This document shows, one piece after another, positions 16,915 to 26,470 of a DNA stretch of 64,000 nucleotides. The stretch is from the NCBI RefSeq assembly GCF_009914055.1, contig NZ_CP028271.1:3100001-3164000 (forward strand). The letters run 5' to 3'. Origin of the DNA: Mixta intestinalis (GTDB lineage Bacteria; Pseudomonadota; Gammaproteobacteria; Enterobacterales; Enterobacteriaceae). Every line of letters begins with the position of its first letter. Position 1 is the first letter of the stretch. Below the pieces are notes generated by a model. The model was not told the origin of the DNA and made no database searches. It worked only from the letters and a program-made list of their open reading frames with translations. A program made the translations under genes and the position numbers.

Positions 16915-17361
16915 TCAGCAGCCGGTCAGCGTGGGCGTTCCAGGCTCCGGCAGCAAAATTTTATAAAGCGGATGGTTATCCTTCACCAGATCGGCCAACG
17001 TATAATTATCCAGCTCGCGCAGGAACTGCTCGGTTGCCGCATTCAGTGCCAGCCGCAGACGGCAGGCGGGCGTGATAGCGCAGATGTCGCAATTCACCAG
17101 ATGTAGCGGCTCCATTTCCCGGACAACCTGACCGACGATAATTTCCGAGGCCGGCTTTCCAAGGCGAATACCGCCATTTTTACCCCGTACCGCTGCAACA
17201 TAGCCCAGGCGACTTAACTGATTGATAACTTTGACCATATGATGGCGTGATATGCCATAAGATGCGGTCACCTGCGTAATATTTGTCATCTGGCCGGCCG
17301 GTAACGACGCCATATAAATCAGGGCTCGCAGGCCAAAATCGGTAAAACTCGTCAGCTGCAC
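16915..17361 (-). CDS. nsrR: Nitric-oxide-sensing transcriptional repressor NsrR
   Basis: This 148-residue Rrf2-family repressor senses nitric oxide through an iron-sulfur cluster. The N-terminal winged helix (MQLTSFTDFGLRALIYMA, HHMVKVINQLSRLGY, VRGKNGGIRLGKP) binds DNA. The cluster cysteines are at 91, 94 and 100 (NCDICAITPAC). E. coli NsrR has a CxxxxC spacing between the first two, so this one is two residues shorter there. The C-terminus is extended (PEPGTPTLTGC). It lies 16 bases upstream of rnr on the same strand, the conserved nsrR-rnr-rlmB arrangement. Confidence 0.95.
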   Translation of the reverse strand: MQLTSFTDFGLRALIYMASLPAGQMTNITQVTASYGISRHHMVKVINQLSRLGYVAAVRGKNGGIRLGKPASEIIVGQVVREMEPLHLVNCDICAITPACRLRLALNAATEQFLRELDNYTLADLVKDNHPLYKILLPEPGTPTLTGC

Positions 17362-17533
17362 AGTAACCTCAGTGAATTTCTGGTGAATTTCATCCGCTTA
17401 GCATAATTATTATCTAATGATGATAAACCAGCCCGTTAATTTAGGGCATTTTTTTAAGCAAGTCGGATTCAGGAAAAGCGGTAAGCAAAAAGGGCGGGGA
17501 AAAGAGCGGAGCGCCTGCTGTTATGCACAATAC

Positions 17534-17559
17534 AAAGGCCGGACAGCGTCCGGCCTTTT
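17534..17559 (-). terminator. Terminator of purA
   Basis: An 11-bp perfect stem (AAAGGCCGGAC / GTCCGGCCTTT) with a 3-base loop lies 7 bases past the purA stop; the minus-strand side continues with a short T run. Confidence 0.8.
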
Positions 17560-17565
17560 GCGCAA

Positions 17566-18864
17566 TCAGGCGTCAAACGGGTGACGCAGGATCATGGTTT
17601 CGCTACGATCCGGACCGGTTGAGATAATATCAATCGGTACGCCGGTCAGCGCTTCAACACGTTTAATGTAGTCGCGCGCCGCCTGCGGCAGAGCATCAAT
17701 TGATTTCGCACCAAAGGTGCTTTCGTTCCAGCCCGGCAGCGTTTCGTAAATCGGCTCAATCCCTTCCCAGCCTTCAGCAGCCAGCGGCGTCGTAGTCATT
17801 TCGCGACCGTCCGGCATACGGTAACCAACGCAGATTTTAACCTCTTTCAGACCATCCAGCACGTCAAGCTTGGTCATGCAGAAGCCAGACAGGGAGTTGA
17901 TCTGCACCGCACGGCGTACCGCAACGATATCCAGCCAGCCGGTACGACGACGACGCCCGGTAGTGGCCCCGAATTCGTTGCCTTTCTCACACAGGAACTC
18001 GCCGGTTTCATCAAACAGCTCAGTTGGGAACGGGCCTGCACCAACGCGGGTTGAGTAGGCTTTGATGATACCCAACACGTAATCCACATAGCGCGGACCA
18101 ATACCGGAGCCGGTCGCTACGCCACCTGCGGTGGTGTTAGACGAGGTTACATAGGGATAGGTACCGTGATCGATATCCAGTAGCGTACCCTGCGCGCCTT
18201 CGAACATGATCAAATCGCCACGCTTACGCGCGTTATCCAGCAGATCGGAAACGTCTACCACCATGCTGGTCAGGACATCTGCGATCTCCATGACGTCTTT
18301 CAGCACTTCGTCATAGTTAACCGCATCGGTTTTGTAGTAGTTAACCAGCTGGAAGTTATAGAAATCAACGATCTCTTTCAGTTTGCTGGCGAAAGTCTCT
18401 TTATTAAAGAGATCGCCTACGCGCAGACCGCGACGAGCCACTTTATCTTCGTAAGCCGGGCCGATACCGCGCCCGGTTGTACCGATTGCTTTCGCGCCGC
18501 GTGCTTTTTCGCGCGCCAGATCCATCGCAACGTGATATTGCAGGATCAGCGGACAAGCTTCAGAGAGTAACAGACGTTCACGTACCGGGACGCCACGCTC
18601 CTCCAGGCCCTTCATCTCTTTCATCAGCGCAGCCGGAGACAGCACAACGCCGTTGCCGATAATGCTAATAACGTTTTCACGCAGAATGCCAGAAGGGATT
18701 AAGTGGAGAACGGTTTTTTCACCGTTGATGACAAGCGTATGACCCGCGTTGTGGCCGCCTTGATAGCGCACCACATATTTAGCGCGCTCTGTCAGAAGGT
18801 CAACAATCTTACCTTTGCCTTCGTCACCCCATTGGGTGCCCAGTACGACAACGTTCTTACCCAT
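17566..18864 (-). CDS. purA: Adenylosuccinate synthetase
   Basis: This 432-residue cytoplasmic enzyme makes adenylosuccinate from IMP, aspartate and GTP, the first committed step to AMP. The GTP-binding start VVVLGTQWGDEGKGK, the IMP-binding GGHNAGHTLV, IGTTGRGIGPAYEDK, FEGAQGTLLDIDHGTYP and the C-terminal GPDRSETMI are all present, and the length equals that of E. coli PurA. It is preceded on the same strand by yjeT, but the 156-base gap leaves room for its own promoter. Confidence 0.98.
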   Translation of the reverse strand: MGKNVVVLGTQWGDEGKGKIVDLLTERAKYVVRYQGGHNAGHTLVINGEKTVLHLIPSGILRENVISIIGNGVVLSPAALMKEMKGLEERGVPVRERLLLSEACPLILQYHVAMDLAREKARGAKAIGTTGRGIGPAYEDKVARRGLRVGDLFNKETFASKLKEIVDFYNFQLVNYYKTDAVNYDEVLKDVMEIADVLTSMVVDVSDLLDNARKRGDLIMFEGAQGTLLDIDHGTYPYVTSSNTTAGGVATGSGIGPRYVDYVLGIIKAYSTRVGAGPFPTELFDETGEFLCEKGNEFGATTGRRRRTGWLDIVAVRRAVQINSLSGFCMTKLDVLDGLKEVKICVGYRMPDGREMTTTPLAAEGWEGIEPIYETLPGWNESTFGAKSIDALPQAARDYIKRVEALTGVPIDIISTGPDRSETMILRHPFDA

Positions 18865-19020
18865 TTTCTTAAAACCACCGATTGCTTAAAAATGGATTCT
18901 ACCACCATGATTTCTCTCTTTCAGCTCTTTTGGCATACGATTGCGCACTTTTTTGATCGAGATTTAGTCTATGCCGTTGCCCGCTTTTTCCCCTTTTGCG
19001 CATGCTACCTGGATATAGGC

Positions 19021-19221
19021 TTAGCTGCCGCCATGCACACTCAACATATAGTAAATCACCGCGCCAGCTACGACTAATCCACCGCCAAAGCGCTGTAACA
19101 GACGATCGGGCAGCTGCGCCAGCGTAACGATCATTCGCCGCCATACGCGCGGCCACAGCATAGGTCCCAGCCCTTCTAATACCAACACTAACGCCAGCGC
19201 CATCCAGATTGTTGCTTTCAT
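19021..19221 (-). CDS. yjeT: DUF2065 small membrane protein YjeT
   Basis: This 66-residue inner-membrane protein of unknown function (DUF2065) has two predicted spans, about residues 3-24 (WMALALVLVLEGLGPML) and 45-62 (GGGLVVAGAVIYYML), joined by a basic loop (WPRVWRRM). It lies between hflC and purA as in E. coli. Here a strong terminator after hflC separates it from the hfl genes, so it may be transcribed on its own. The ribosome-binding site is weak. Confidence 0.9.
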   Translation of the reverse strand: MKATIWMALALVLVLEGLGPMLWPRVWRRMIVTLAQLPDRLLQRFGGGLVVAGAVIYYMLSVHGGS

Positions 19222-19416
19222 TATTTTTTATCGACAATGGGAAGAAGCGAGCGATTATGCACACTGGCAGATACGCCGTAAATATGGCTTCAGAAGAAGC
19301 GGCGGTAAAAAGCGTGAGCAAATCATTCAGGGCGCGCCGACAGCCACTGACAGAGCAGAATCTCTTTCAGGCAGCGGTAAAAAAGAAACTGGAAAGGAAA
19401 AGGAAGAAGAACGGAT

Positions 19417-19445
19417 AAAAAAAGAGCCGACGCAGTGTCGGCTCT
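19417..19445 (-). terminator. Terminator of the hflK-hflC transcript
   Basis: On the minus strand the 9-bp stem AGAGCCGAC / GTCGGCTCT with a 5-base loop is followed by seven T. It lies 17 bases beyond the hflC stop. Confidence 0.9.
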
Positions 19446-19461
19446 GTAAGCAATCTATCCG

Positions 19462-20469
19462 TTAGCGCGTTGCAGCGCCGGAAGGTGTTTTCATATAGCG
19501 GAAGAAATCGCTATCCGGGCTCAGCACCATCACGTTTTGATCGTTATCGAAGCTGTTTTCGTAAGCGCGCAGGCTACGGATAAAGGCGTAGAAGCCCGGA
19601 TCCTGACTGAACGCATCGGCAAACAGTTTAGCGGCTTCAGCATCGCCCTCACCACGGGTAATCAGCGCCGTGCGCTGAGCTTCCGCCAGCGTACGCGTTA
19701 CCTGATAATCCGCCTGGGCACGCAGTTTTTCCGCTTCTTCCTGACCCTGTGAACGCTGGCTACGTGCTACCGCTTCACGCTCGGCGCGCATACGGTTATA
19801 GATCGCGTCAGACACTTCGGTCGGCAGATTGATCTGCTTGATGCGCACATCAACCACTTCGATACCTAACGCCGCCATACTGTTTGGATTGATGGATGGC
19901 TCATTGCTCTTCGTTTCACGTTCAACACGAGCGGCCGCGTGAGCGATAGCATCATCCGCCGCTGGCGTCTGCACTTCATCATCACGTCCGGCGCTGCCGG
20001 TATTCAGGGCATCACGCACGTCGGTAGTCAAACGCCCACGAGAATCGGTGACGATATCTTTAACGTCGAGACGGCCCATTTCAGAACGCAAACGGTCGCT
20101 GAACTTACGTTTCAGCAGCACTTCAGCCTGTGAAATATCGCCGCCGCCGGTAGCCAGATAGTAGCGGCTGAAATCACTGATGCGCCATTTGATGTAAGAA
20201 TCGACGATCAGATCTTTTTTCTCTTTGGTCACGAAGCGATCGGCCTGGTTATCCATAGTCTGAATACGCGCATCCAGCGTTTTCACTGACTCCAGGAACG
20301 GCATTTTGAAATGCAGGCCCGGCGCGAACACCAGCGGTTTGTTCTCATCATCACGCAACACTTTGCCGAAACGCAGTACGATACCGCGCTCGCCTTCCTG
20401 CACCACGAACAATGACGCGTACAGCCCCACCAGTACAACAATAATTAATACGATTAAAGGTTTACGCAT
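19462..20469 (-). CDS. hflC: FtsH regulator HflC (SPFH/band 7 membrane protein)
   Basis: This 335-residue protein has one N-terminal signal-anchor span (residues 5-20, LIVLIIVVLVGLYASLF) and a periplasmic SPFH domain (about 20-200; VVQEGERGIVLRFG, DARIQTMD). A long coiled coil follows (about 200-285). HflC assembles with HflK into a cage around the FtsH protease and limits its access to substrates. It starts 3 bases after the hflK stop, so the pair is translationally linked. It is followed by a strong terminator. Confidence 0.97.
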   Translation of the reverse strand: MRKPLIVLIIVVLVGLYASLFVVQEGERGIVLRFGKVLRDDENKPLVFAPGLHFKMPFLESVKTLDARIQTMDNQADRFVTKEKKDLIVDSYIKWRISDFSRYYLATGGGDISQAEVLLKRKFSDRLRSEMGRLDVKDIVTDSRGRLTTDVRDALNTGSAGRDDEVQTPAADDAIAHAAARVERETKSNEPSINPNSMAALGIEVVDVRIKQINLPTEVSDAIYNRMRAEREAVARSQRSQGQEEAEKLRAQADYQVTRTLAEAQRTALITRGEGDAEAAKLFADAFSQDPGFYAFIRSLRAYENSFDNDQNVMVLSPDSDFFRYMKTPSGAATR

Positions 20470-20472
20470 CGT

Positions 20473-21714
20473 TTACTCTCTCCCCTGGCGCTGGGTGTCG
20501 TTGCGCTGTGCGTTGGCACGACGCTGATCCATAATGTCCTGCGGACTGAACGACGAACTGCTATTGCTGGCGCGCTCGTTGCTGCCTGAGGCTGGCGGCA
20601 GGCGCAGCAGGCTGCTGCTATCCTGAGCGCTGCGCGGCGCACTGGAGGAACTCTGACCGCGCATCAGCTGATCCAGCGGCAGCACCATCAGGTTACTGTT
20701 ATTGTCGCTGACCAGCACCTTGCGGGTATGGCTCAGCACACGTTCCATCGTTTCGATATAGAGACGTTCTTTGGTGATTTCCGGCGCGGCTTTATATTCC
20801 GGCAGGATCTTCGCAAAGCGCGCAACTTCACCCTGTGCTTCCAGGACGACACGCGCTTTATACGCCCGCGCCTCTTCCAGAATACGCTGTGCCTGACCGT
20901 TAGCACGCGGCTGTACTTCGTTAGCGTAGGCTTCCGCTTCACGCACGTATTGCTCGCGATTTTCACGTGCGGCGATCGCATCGTCAAACGCGGCCTTCAC
21001 CTCTTCCGGCGGACGCGCCGCCTGGAAGTTTACGTCCAGTACGGTAATGCCCATATTGTACGGACGAATAGTTTCATCGATCTCACGCTGCGTTTCGCTA
21101 CGCACCACGGTACGCCCTTCCGTCAGGATACGGTCCATGCTGGAGCGACCAATTACGCCACGCAGAGCGCTATCGGTTGCCTGACGCAGACTGTCATCCG
21201 CGCTGGTGACCGCAAACAGATAGCGTTCCGGGTCGGTAACGCGGTACTGCACGTTCATTTCAACGCGCACGACATTTTCATCTGAGGTCAGCATCACGCC
21301 AGAAGCGGCAAGTTCACGCACCGCCTCAACGTTTACGGCTCGTACCTGATCGATAAAGGTAGGTTTCCAGTTCAGGCCTGGCTCAACCAGATGGCTAAAC
21401 TGACCAAAGCGGGTCACTACGCCACGCTCTGCTTCTTTGATGGTGTAAAAACCGCTGGCGGCCCAAATCACTACCGCTGCTGCGGCAACAATACCAACCA
21501 GCTTGCCGCCGTTACCGGCGCCGCGTAGGTTATCTCCACCTTTGCCACCGCCCAGACCGCCAAGTTTTTTGCTCAGCTTACGGAAGATATCATCGAGATC
21601 GGGAGGCCCCTGCTCGCGTCCTCCTTTGTTTCCCCCAGAGTTGCCGCCTTGATTATTGCTGCTTCCCCACGGGTCGCGGTCTTGTCCGTTATTACCGGGC
21701 TGATTCCACGCCAT
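20473..21714 (-). CDS. hflK: FtsH regulator HflK (SPFH/band 7 membrane protein)
   Basis: This 413-residue partner of HflC starts at MAWNQPGNNG, with GGAG 7 bases upstream; frame-open sequence before that is not coding. A glycine-rich cytoplasmic N-terminus (GGNSGGNKGG, GLGGGKGG) precedes one membrane span (about 80-97, VGIVAAAAVVIWAASG). The SPFH domain with KEAERGVVTRFG, a coiled coil and a serine-rich C-terminal tail follow. It lies downstream of hflX by 68 bases. HflK and HflC are interdependent for stability in E. coli. Confidence 0.97.
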   Translation of the reverse strand: MAWNQPGNNGQDRDPWGSSNNQGGNSGGNKGGREQGPPDLDDIFRKLSKKLGGLGGGKGGDNLRGAGNGGKLVGIVAAAAVVIWAASGFYTIKEAERGVVTRFGQFSHLVEPGLNWKPTFIDQVRAVNVEAVRELAASGVMLTSDENVVRVEMNVQYRVTDPERYLFAVTSADDSLRQATDSALRGVIGRSSMDRILTEGRTVVRSETQREIDETIRPYNMGITVLDVNFQAARPPEEVKAAFDDAIAARENREQYVREAEAYANEVQPRANGQAQRILEEARAYKARVVLEAQGEVARFAKILPEYKAAPEITKERLYIETMERVLSHTRKVLVSDNNSNLMVLPLDQLMRGQSSSSAPRSAQDSSSLLRLPPASGSNERASNSSSSFSPQDIMDQRRANAQRNDTQRQGRE

Positions 21715-21782
21715 GTTTATACTCCATTTATTATGTGTGCGGTGGTATCCCATGCCGGGATACGCGTTTCAGGCAACATCAG

Positions 21783-23063
21783 TCAAACAATATAATCGAC
21801 CAGCATCGGCTCCTGCTTGCACAGACGACGCCAGTCAACAATCGGCATACGTATCGTTAGCCCTACGCTGCCATCCTCTTCATTCCATTCTTTCTCAATG
21901 GCCTGCAGCTGATAAAAACGGCTGCGCAGACGCCCCGCTTCCGGCGGCAGGCGCAGATCGTAATGCACAATTTCACCGGAGAGCCGTTCGGTCAACGCCT
22001 GAAACAGCAGCGGCAGACCCGCGCCGCTTTGGGCGGAGAGCCAAACGCGCACCGGCAGGTTTTCATCATTGCGATCGATACGCGGCTCGAAGCCTTCCAG
22101 CATATCGATTTTGTTCATTATCTGTAGCGCTGGGATGTCGTTGGCTTCAATCTCTTCGAGAACGGTTTCTACCGCTTCGATATTTTCATCCATACGCACA
22201 TCGGCGGCATCGATAACGTGCAGCAGTAGCGCGGCCTGGCGCGTTTCCTGCAACGTTGCCTTAAAGGCAGCCACTAAATCGTGCGGCAGATGACGAATAA
22301 AGCCTACCGTATCCGCCAGCACGACTTCTCCGACATCAGCGACATCAATACGGCGCAGGGTCGGATCCAGAGTAGCGAACAGCTGGTCGGCAGCATAAAC
22401 ATCAGCGGAGGTCACGCTGTTAAACAGCGTGGATTTACCGGCGTTGGTATAGCCCACCAGCGACACCGTAGGAATATCCGCTTTGGCGCGTGCCTGACGC
22501 CCCTGATCGCGCTGTTTTTCGACGCGCTCCAGGCGCGACAAAATCTGGCTGATACGGTTACGCAGCAGCCTTCGGTCGGTTTCCAGCTGAGTTTCACCCG
22601 GTCCACGCAGGCCGATCCCCCCTTTCTGACGCTCAAGGTGAGTCCAGCCGCGCACCAGGCGCGTGGCGAGATGGCGTAGCTGAGCCAGCTCTACCTGTAA
22701 TTTACCTTCGTGAGTGCGGGCGCGCTGGGCAAAAATATCCAGTATCAATCCCGTGCGGTCAATCACACGGCATTCGCACAGGCGCTCAAGGTTACGTTCC
22801 TGAGCCGGGGTCAAAGCGTGATCGAACAGCACAACGGAAGCACCTGTGGCTTTAACCGCTTCTGCGATTTCGACAGCTTTACCTTCACCGACAAAATATT
22901 TGGGATGTGGCGCTTTGCGGCTACCGGTTATCACGCGCAGCGCTTCGACGCCTGAGGAAGAGACCAGCGTTTCAAATTCCTGCAGGTCTTCTGTCTCTTT
23001 GTCTTGCGAGAACCAGATGTGTACCAGTATGGCCTGCTCACCGGCATCATAACGGTCAAACAA
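21783..23063 (-). CDS. hflX: Ribosome-rescue GTPase HflX
   Basis: This 426-residue GTPase splits stalled 70S ribosomes, notably after heat shock. The N-terminal nucleotide-binding domain (GVEALRVITGSRKAPHPKYF, DRTGLILDIFAQRA) and helical GLRGPGETQLETDRR linker precede the G domain: GYTNAGKSTLFN (G1), ADQLFATLDPT (G2), DTVGFI (G3), NKIDM (G4). The start is TTG with GAGAGG 7 bases upstream, and the N-terminus matches E. coli HflX from its first residue. It lies in the conserved miaA-hfq-hflX-hflK-hflC cluster. Confidence 0.97.
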   Translation of the reverse strand: MFDRYDAGEQAILVHIWFSQDKETEDLQEFETLVSSSGVEALRVITGSRKAPHPKYFVGEGKAVEIAEAVKATGASVVLFDHALTPAQERNLERLCECRVIDRTGLILDIFAQRARTHEGKLQVELAQLRHLATRLVRGWTHLERQKGGIGLRGPGETQLETDRRLLRNRISQILSRLERVEKQRDQGRQARAKADIPTVSLVGYTNAGKSTLFNSVTSADVYAADQLFATLDPTLRRIDVADVGEVVLADTVGFIRHLPHDLVAAFKATLQETRQAALLLHVIDAADVRMDENIEAVETVLEEIEANDIPALQIMNKIDMLEGFEPRIDRNDENLPVRVWLSAQSGAGLPLLFQALTERLSGEIVHYDLRLPPEAGRLRSRFYQLQAIEKEWNEEDGSVGLTIRMPIVDWRRLCKQEPMLVDYIV

Positions 23064-23143
23064 GCTTAAACCTCTCTAATAAATTGACCAAAACGGGGAA
23101 GTTCATTACCTGTTTCCCCGTTCTGGTAGTGCGATGGCAGGGC

Positions 23144-23455
23144 TTACTCAGCGCTATCACCGTCTTGCTGCTGCGGCTGCGATTGTGCTGCCTGATTATT
23201 GCCACCGTGATGATAGTTGCTACCGCCACCAGCGTTGTTGCTATGGTGGGAGACGGCACGGGACGGAACCACGGTAGAGATAGCGTGCTTATACACCATC
23301 TGGCTAACCGTATTTTTCAACAAAATCACAAACTGATCGAAAGACTCAATTTGCCCTTGCAGTTTGATGCCATTGACCAAATAAATTGAAACCGGAACAC
23401 GCTCGCGACGCAGTGCGTTCAAGAACGGGTCTTGTAATGATTGCCCCTTAGCCAT
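23144..23455 (-). CDS. hfq: RNA chaperone Hfq
   Basis: This 103-residue Sm-like protein forms hexamers that pair small RNAs with target mRNAs. The first 65 residues are essentially the E. coli sequence, with Sm1 (LQDPFLNALRRERVPVSIY, IKLQGQIESFDQF) and Sm2 (VYKHAISTVVPSR), including Gln8, Phe42 and the YKH motif. The disordered C-terminus is histidine-, asparagine- and glutamine-rich (SNYHHGGNNQ, SQPQQQDGDSAE) and ends in the acidic tip that autoregulates RNA binding. Confidence 0.98.
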   Translation of the reverse strand: MAKGQSLQDPFLNALRRERVPVSIYLVNGIKLQGQIESFDQFVILLKNTVSQMVYKHAISTVVPSRAVSHHSNNAGGGSNYHHGGNNQAAQSQPQQQDGDSAE

Positions 23456-23556
23456 TCTATCTTTTCCTTATATGCTTGTTGTTTATTACTAAGAACCCTG
23501 CGGCTCTAAATACTGCGTAAAAAATTTGCGCACGATAACGGTTCAATTGTACACAT

Positions 23557-24507
23557 TCACCCGAGGTTCGCATCAAGAACCTGTAATACCCTGTTAAGAG
23601 CCTGGTCTGGATGTTCGCTGTCAAGCCAGTGAACATGTTGCCAGCCTCGTAACCAGGTCATCTGACGCTTGGCAAGCTGCCGGGTGGCGCAAATTCCCCG
23701 ATAAACCATCTCGTCGTATTGAATCTCGCCTTCAAGGTAAGACCACATCTGGCGATAACCCACACAACGAATGGAAGGCAAATCCGTATGCAAATCTCCC
23801 CGTGCAAACAGCGCACGCGCTTCAGCTTCAAACCCTGAAGCCAACATTTGTTCAAAACGCAACGCAATACGCTGATGCAATACTTCACGGCTCGCCGGAG
23901 CGATAGCGAACTGAACGACATCATAGGGCAGAGCATCACCCGACGTTTTCGTCAGTTCTGTTAAAGTTTTACCCGAAATAAAAAAAACTTCCAGTGCTCG
24001 CGAGAGTCTCTGGGGATCATTCGGATGAATACGTGCTCCGGCAGTGGGATCAATTTCACATAATTGGCGGTGCAGAGCTTCCCATCCCTGTTCACGCGCC
24101 ATTTGTTCTATCCGCTCGCGTACGTCCGGATCGGCCGAGGGCAGTGGCGACAATCCTTCCAGTAACGCTTTGAAATAGAGCATGGTTCCACCAACAAGCA
24201 ACGGAATACGCCCTTGCGAGACGATATCCGCCATTTCCGCCAGCGCATCACGACGAAAATCGGCAGCTGAGTAAGCTTCCGATGGATCGCGAATGTCCAG
24301 CAGACGATGAGGCGCCAGCGCCAGCTCTTCCGCACCAGGTTTGGCGGTGCCAATATCCATGCCGCGGTAAATTAAAGCTGAATCAACGCTAATCAACTCT
24401 ACCGGTAAATGGTTACGCAGGCTAATTGCCAGCGCGGTTTTACCGGAAGCCGTTGGCCCCATCAAAAAAATTGCCTTAGGCCGGCCCGCCATTTCACTTT
24501 CACTCAT
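23557..24507 (-). CDS. miaA: tRNA dimethylallyltransferase MiaA
   Basis: This 316-residue enzyme adds the isopentenyl group to A37 of tRNAs reading UNN codons. The P-loop is FLMGPTASGKT; other conserved blocks are LISVDSALIYRGMDIGTAKP, LVGGTMLYFKALLEGLSPLP, HPNDPQRLSRALEVF and CVGYRQMWSYLEGE. Its start overlaps the mutL stop by 8 bases, so translation is coupled. In E. coli internal promoters in this region drive hfq under heat shock. Confidence 0.97.
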   Translation of the reverse strand: MSESEMAGRPKAIFLMGPTASGKTALAISLRNHLPVELISVDSALIYRGMDIGTAKPGAEELALAPHRLLDIRDPSEAYSAADFRRDALAEMADIVSQGRIPLLVGGTMLYFKALLEGLSPLPSADPDVRERIEQMAREQGWEALHRQLCEIDPTAGARIHPNDPQRLSRALEVFFISGKTLTELTKTSGDALPYDVVQFAIAPASREVLHQRIALRFEQMLASGFEAEARALFARGDLHTDLPSIRCVGYRQMWSYLEGEIQYDEMVYRGICATRQLAKRQMTWLRGWQHVHWLDSEHPDQALNRVLQVLDANLG

Positions 24508-26395
24508 GCTTCAGGGCGCTTAACGCCGTTTCTGTGTCGATCGGTTGTAATAAACCCGGAGGCGGCGACTTCAGCAGCGTCGGGCAGAGCCTTTCAACAT
24601 CCGCCAGCAACGCGATCGCCTGTGAGTGATTCCAGCGCGTATCGTCCAGCTCCGCCTGTCGCGCCAGCCACTGGGCCAGCAACGTCGGCGAAATGTCCTG
24701 CTGACGGGCGAGATAGCCTAACAGTTCTGGAATCAAGATTTGTAAATTTTGTTGGCGCAATGGTAAAGGCACCGCGCGAAGCGTCACATGCTGCCCATCG
24801 TTTTGCAAATCGATGCCGAGCAGACGCAATAAATCGGCCTGCTGCTGCATTGCCTCGCGCTCCGGCACAGCCAGTTTCAACCGTACCGGAATCAGCAGTG
24901 GCTGCGGCTTCAGCCCTTCTTCGCCCGGTTCCAGCTGCGCCTGACGCAGCCAGCGAGACGCAACCGCCAGCGCTATCATTGCCAGGCCGCCCTCTCTTTC
25001 CACCACCGCATAGCGATCGTGCAGCACGGTTAATACCCGCCCCAGGCTTTGGCTGTGGGCGCGCAGCGGCGCTTCCGCAACAACCGGGCGCTGGGCACGC
25101 GGCGGCGGCGATTCTTCCGCGCGCGGCGCAGGCGTTTGCAACAGCTGCTGGTAAAGCGCCCCTTCTCTTTTCTGGTAGCCCGGCTGTTGTTGCGGCCAGC
25201 CAGCGCTCGTTCCCCCTTTTCCTGAGGCGTGACCCGCAGAGGAGGCGCGGGGCGATGAGCCCGCTCCCGACGAAACAGGCATCCGCTCGGCGGGTTCAGG
25301 CGGTGGGCTGGAGAAGTGGTTACCGCCCGCCGCCTGCCGGTTCTCTGGCTGCCAGCGTGGCATCTCCTGCTCGTCGTTTAACGGTAGCCGTTCCGCTCCG
25401 CTTTCCTGCAAGACGCTAATGACGCCCTGATAGATAAAATCGTGCACCAGCCGCGACTGATGAAAACGCACCTCATGCTTCGCCGGATGGACATTAACAT
25501 CTACCTGATGCGGATCGATTTGCAGATAGAGCACGTAGGCAGGCTGATGCTCGCCGCCCAGCTTATCCTGATAGGCCTGACGTATTGCGTGATTGATTAA
25601 TCTGTCACGCATCATACGTCCGTTAACGTAGCAATATTGCAGCTCGCTAACCTGCCGGGCACCGGCCGGATCGGCCACCCAGCCACGCAGCAGCAGATCG
25701 CCATGCTGCCACTCAATTTTCAGCGCATGCTCCATAAAAGTGGCACCGCAGATTGCACCCAGCCGCCGCAGCTGTTGGTTTTCCTGCGCTGCGGCGCGAT
25801 ACTGGCGCACCAGCTTACCGTTGTGCGTCAGCGAAATAGCGATATCGAAGCGTGCCAGCGCAATGCGCCGCACCACCTCATCAATATGGGTAAATTCTGT
25901 TTTCTCAGTACGCAAGAATTTACGCCGCGCGGGCGTATTGTAAAAAAGATCGAGCACCTCCAGCGTGGTGCCTGGCGGGTGTGCCGCAGGCTTCACCGTC
26001 ACCGTCATATCGCGCCCTTCTGCATAGGCCTGCCAGGCCTCACTCTGATCGGCAGGACGCGAAGTCAGCGTTAAACGTGAAACCGAACTGATACTGGCCA
26101 GCGCTTCGCCACGAAATCCGAGGCTAACGATCGCTTCCAGATCGTCAAGCGAGGCGATTTTGCTGGTAGCGTGACGCGCCAACGCCATCGCTAATTCTTC
26201 TTTGCCGATGCCGCTGCCGTTATCACGAATACGAATCAGTTTGGCACCGCCTTTTTCAATATCGATATCGATACGCGTGGCACCGGCATCAAGGCTGTTT
26301 TCCACCAGCTCCTTCACGACCGATGCCGGGCGCTCGACCACTTCACCGGCGGCGATCTGGTTAGCTAACTGGGGCGGCAGGATCTGAATGGGCAT
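24500..26395 (-). CDS. mutL: DNA mismatch repair protein MutL
   Basis: This 631-residue mismatch-repair matchmaker links MutS to MutH and UvrD. The N-terminal GHKL ATPase has ELVENSLDAGA, RIRDNGSGIG, GFRGEALASISSVS and the transducer domain with NVHPAKHEVRF. A proline- and serine-rich linker (about 340-430) leads to the C-terminal dimerisation domain. I start at MPIQILPPQL (26395), which matches E. coli MutL and has GAGG 9 bases upstream. It lies between amiB and miaA, as in E. coli. Confidence 0.97.
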   Translation of the reverse strand: MPIQILPPQLANQIAAGEVVERPASVVKELVENSLDAGATRIDIDIEKGGAKLIRIRDNGSGIGKEELAMALARHATSKIASLDDLEAIVSLGFRGEALASISSVSRLTLTSRPADQSEAWQAYAEGRDMTVTVKPAAHPPGTTLEVLDLFYNTPARRKFLRTEKTEFTHIDEVVRRIALARFDIAISLTHNGKLVRQYRAAAQENQQLRRLGAICGATFMEHALKIEWQHGDLLLRGWVADPAGARQVSELQYCYVNGRMMRDRLINHAIRQAYQDKLGGEHQPAYVLYLQIDPHQVDVNVHPAKHEVRFHQSRLVHDFIYQGVISVLQESGAERLPLNDEQEMPRWQPENRQAAGGNHFSSPPPEPAERMPVSSGAGSSPRASSAGHASGKGGTSAGWPQQQPGYQKREGALYQQLLQTPAPRAEESPPPRAQRPVVAEAPLRAHSQSLGRVLTVLHDRYAVVEREGGLAMIALAVASRWLRQAQLEPGEEGLKPQPLLIPVRLKLAVPEREAMQQQADLLRLLGIDLQNDGQHVTLRAVPLPLRQQNLQILIPELLGYLARQQDISPTLLAQWLARQAELDDTRWNHSQAIALLADVERLCPTLLKSPPPGLLQPIDTETALSALKHE

Positions 26396-26470
26396 CGGGC
26401 ATATCCTCAAACTGGCGTAAAACAAAGGCGTCACGCGACCTGAGCGTAACGGGCCCGCGGCCCGCCACAG

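Noticed and set aside
19209..19418. Lysine-rich plus-strand frame between yjeT and hflC
   Set aside because: It ends inside the hflC terminator, lacks a ribosome-binding site and reads as random basic sequence.
24409..25419. 336-codon plus-strand frame opposite mutL and miaA
   Set aside because: It is antisense to well-conserved mutL, is proline/alanine-rich as expected for a shadow of GC-rich coding DNA, and has no start signal.
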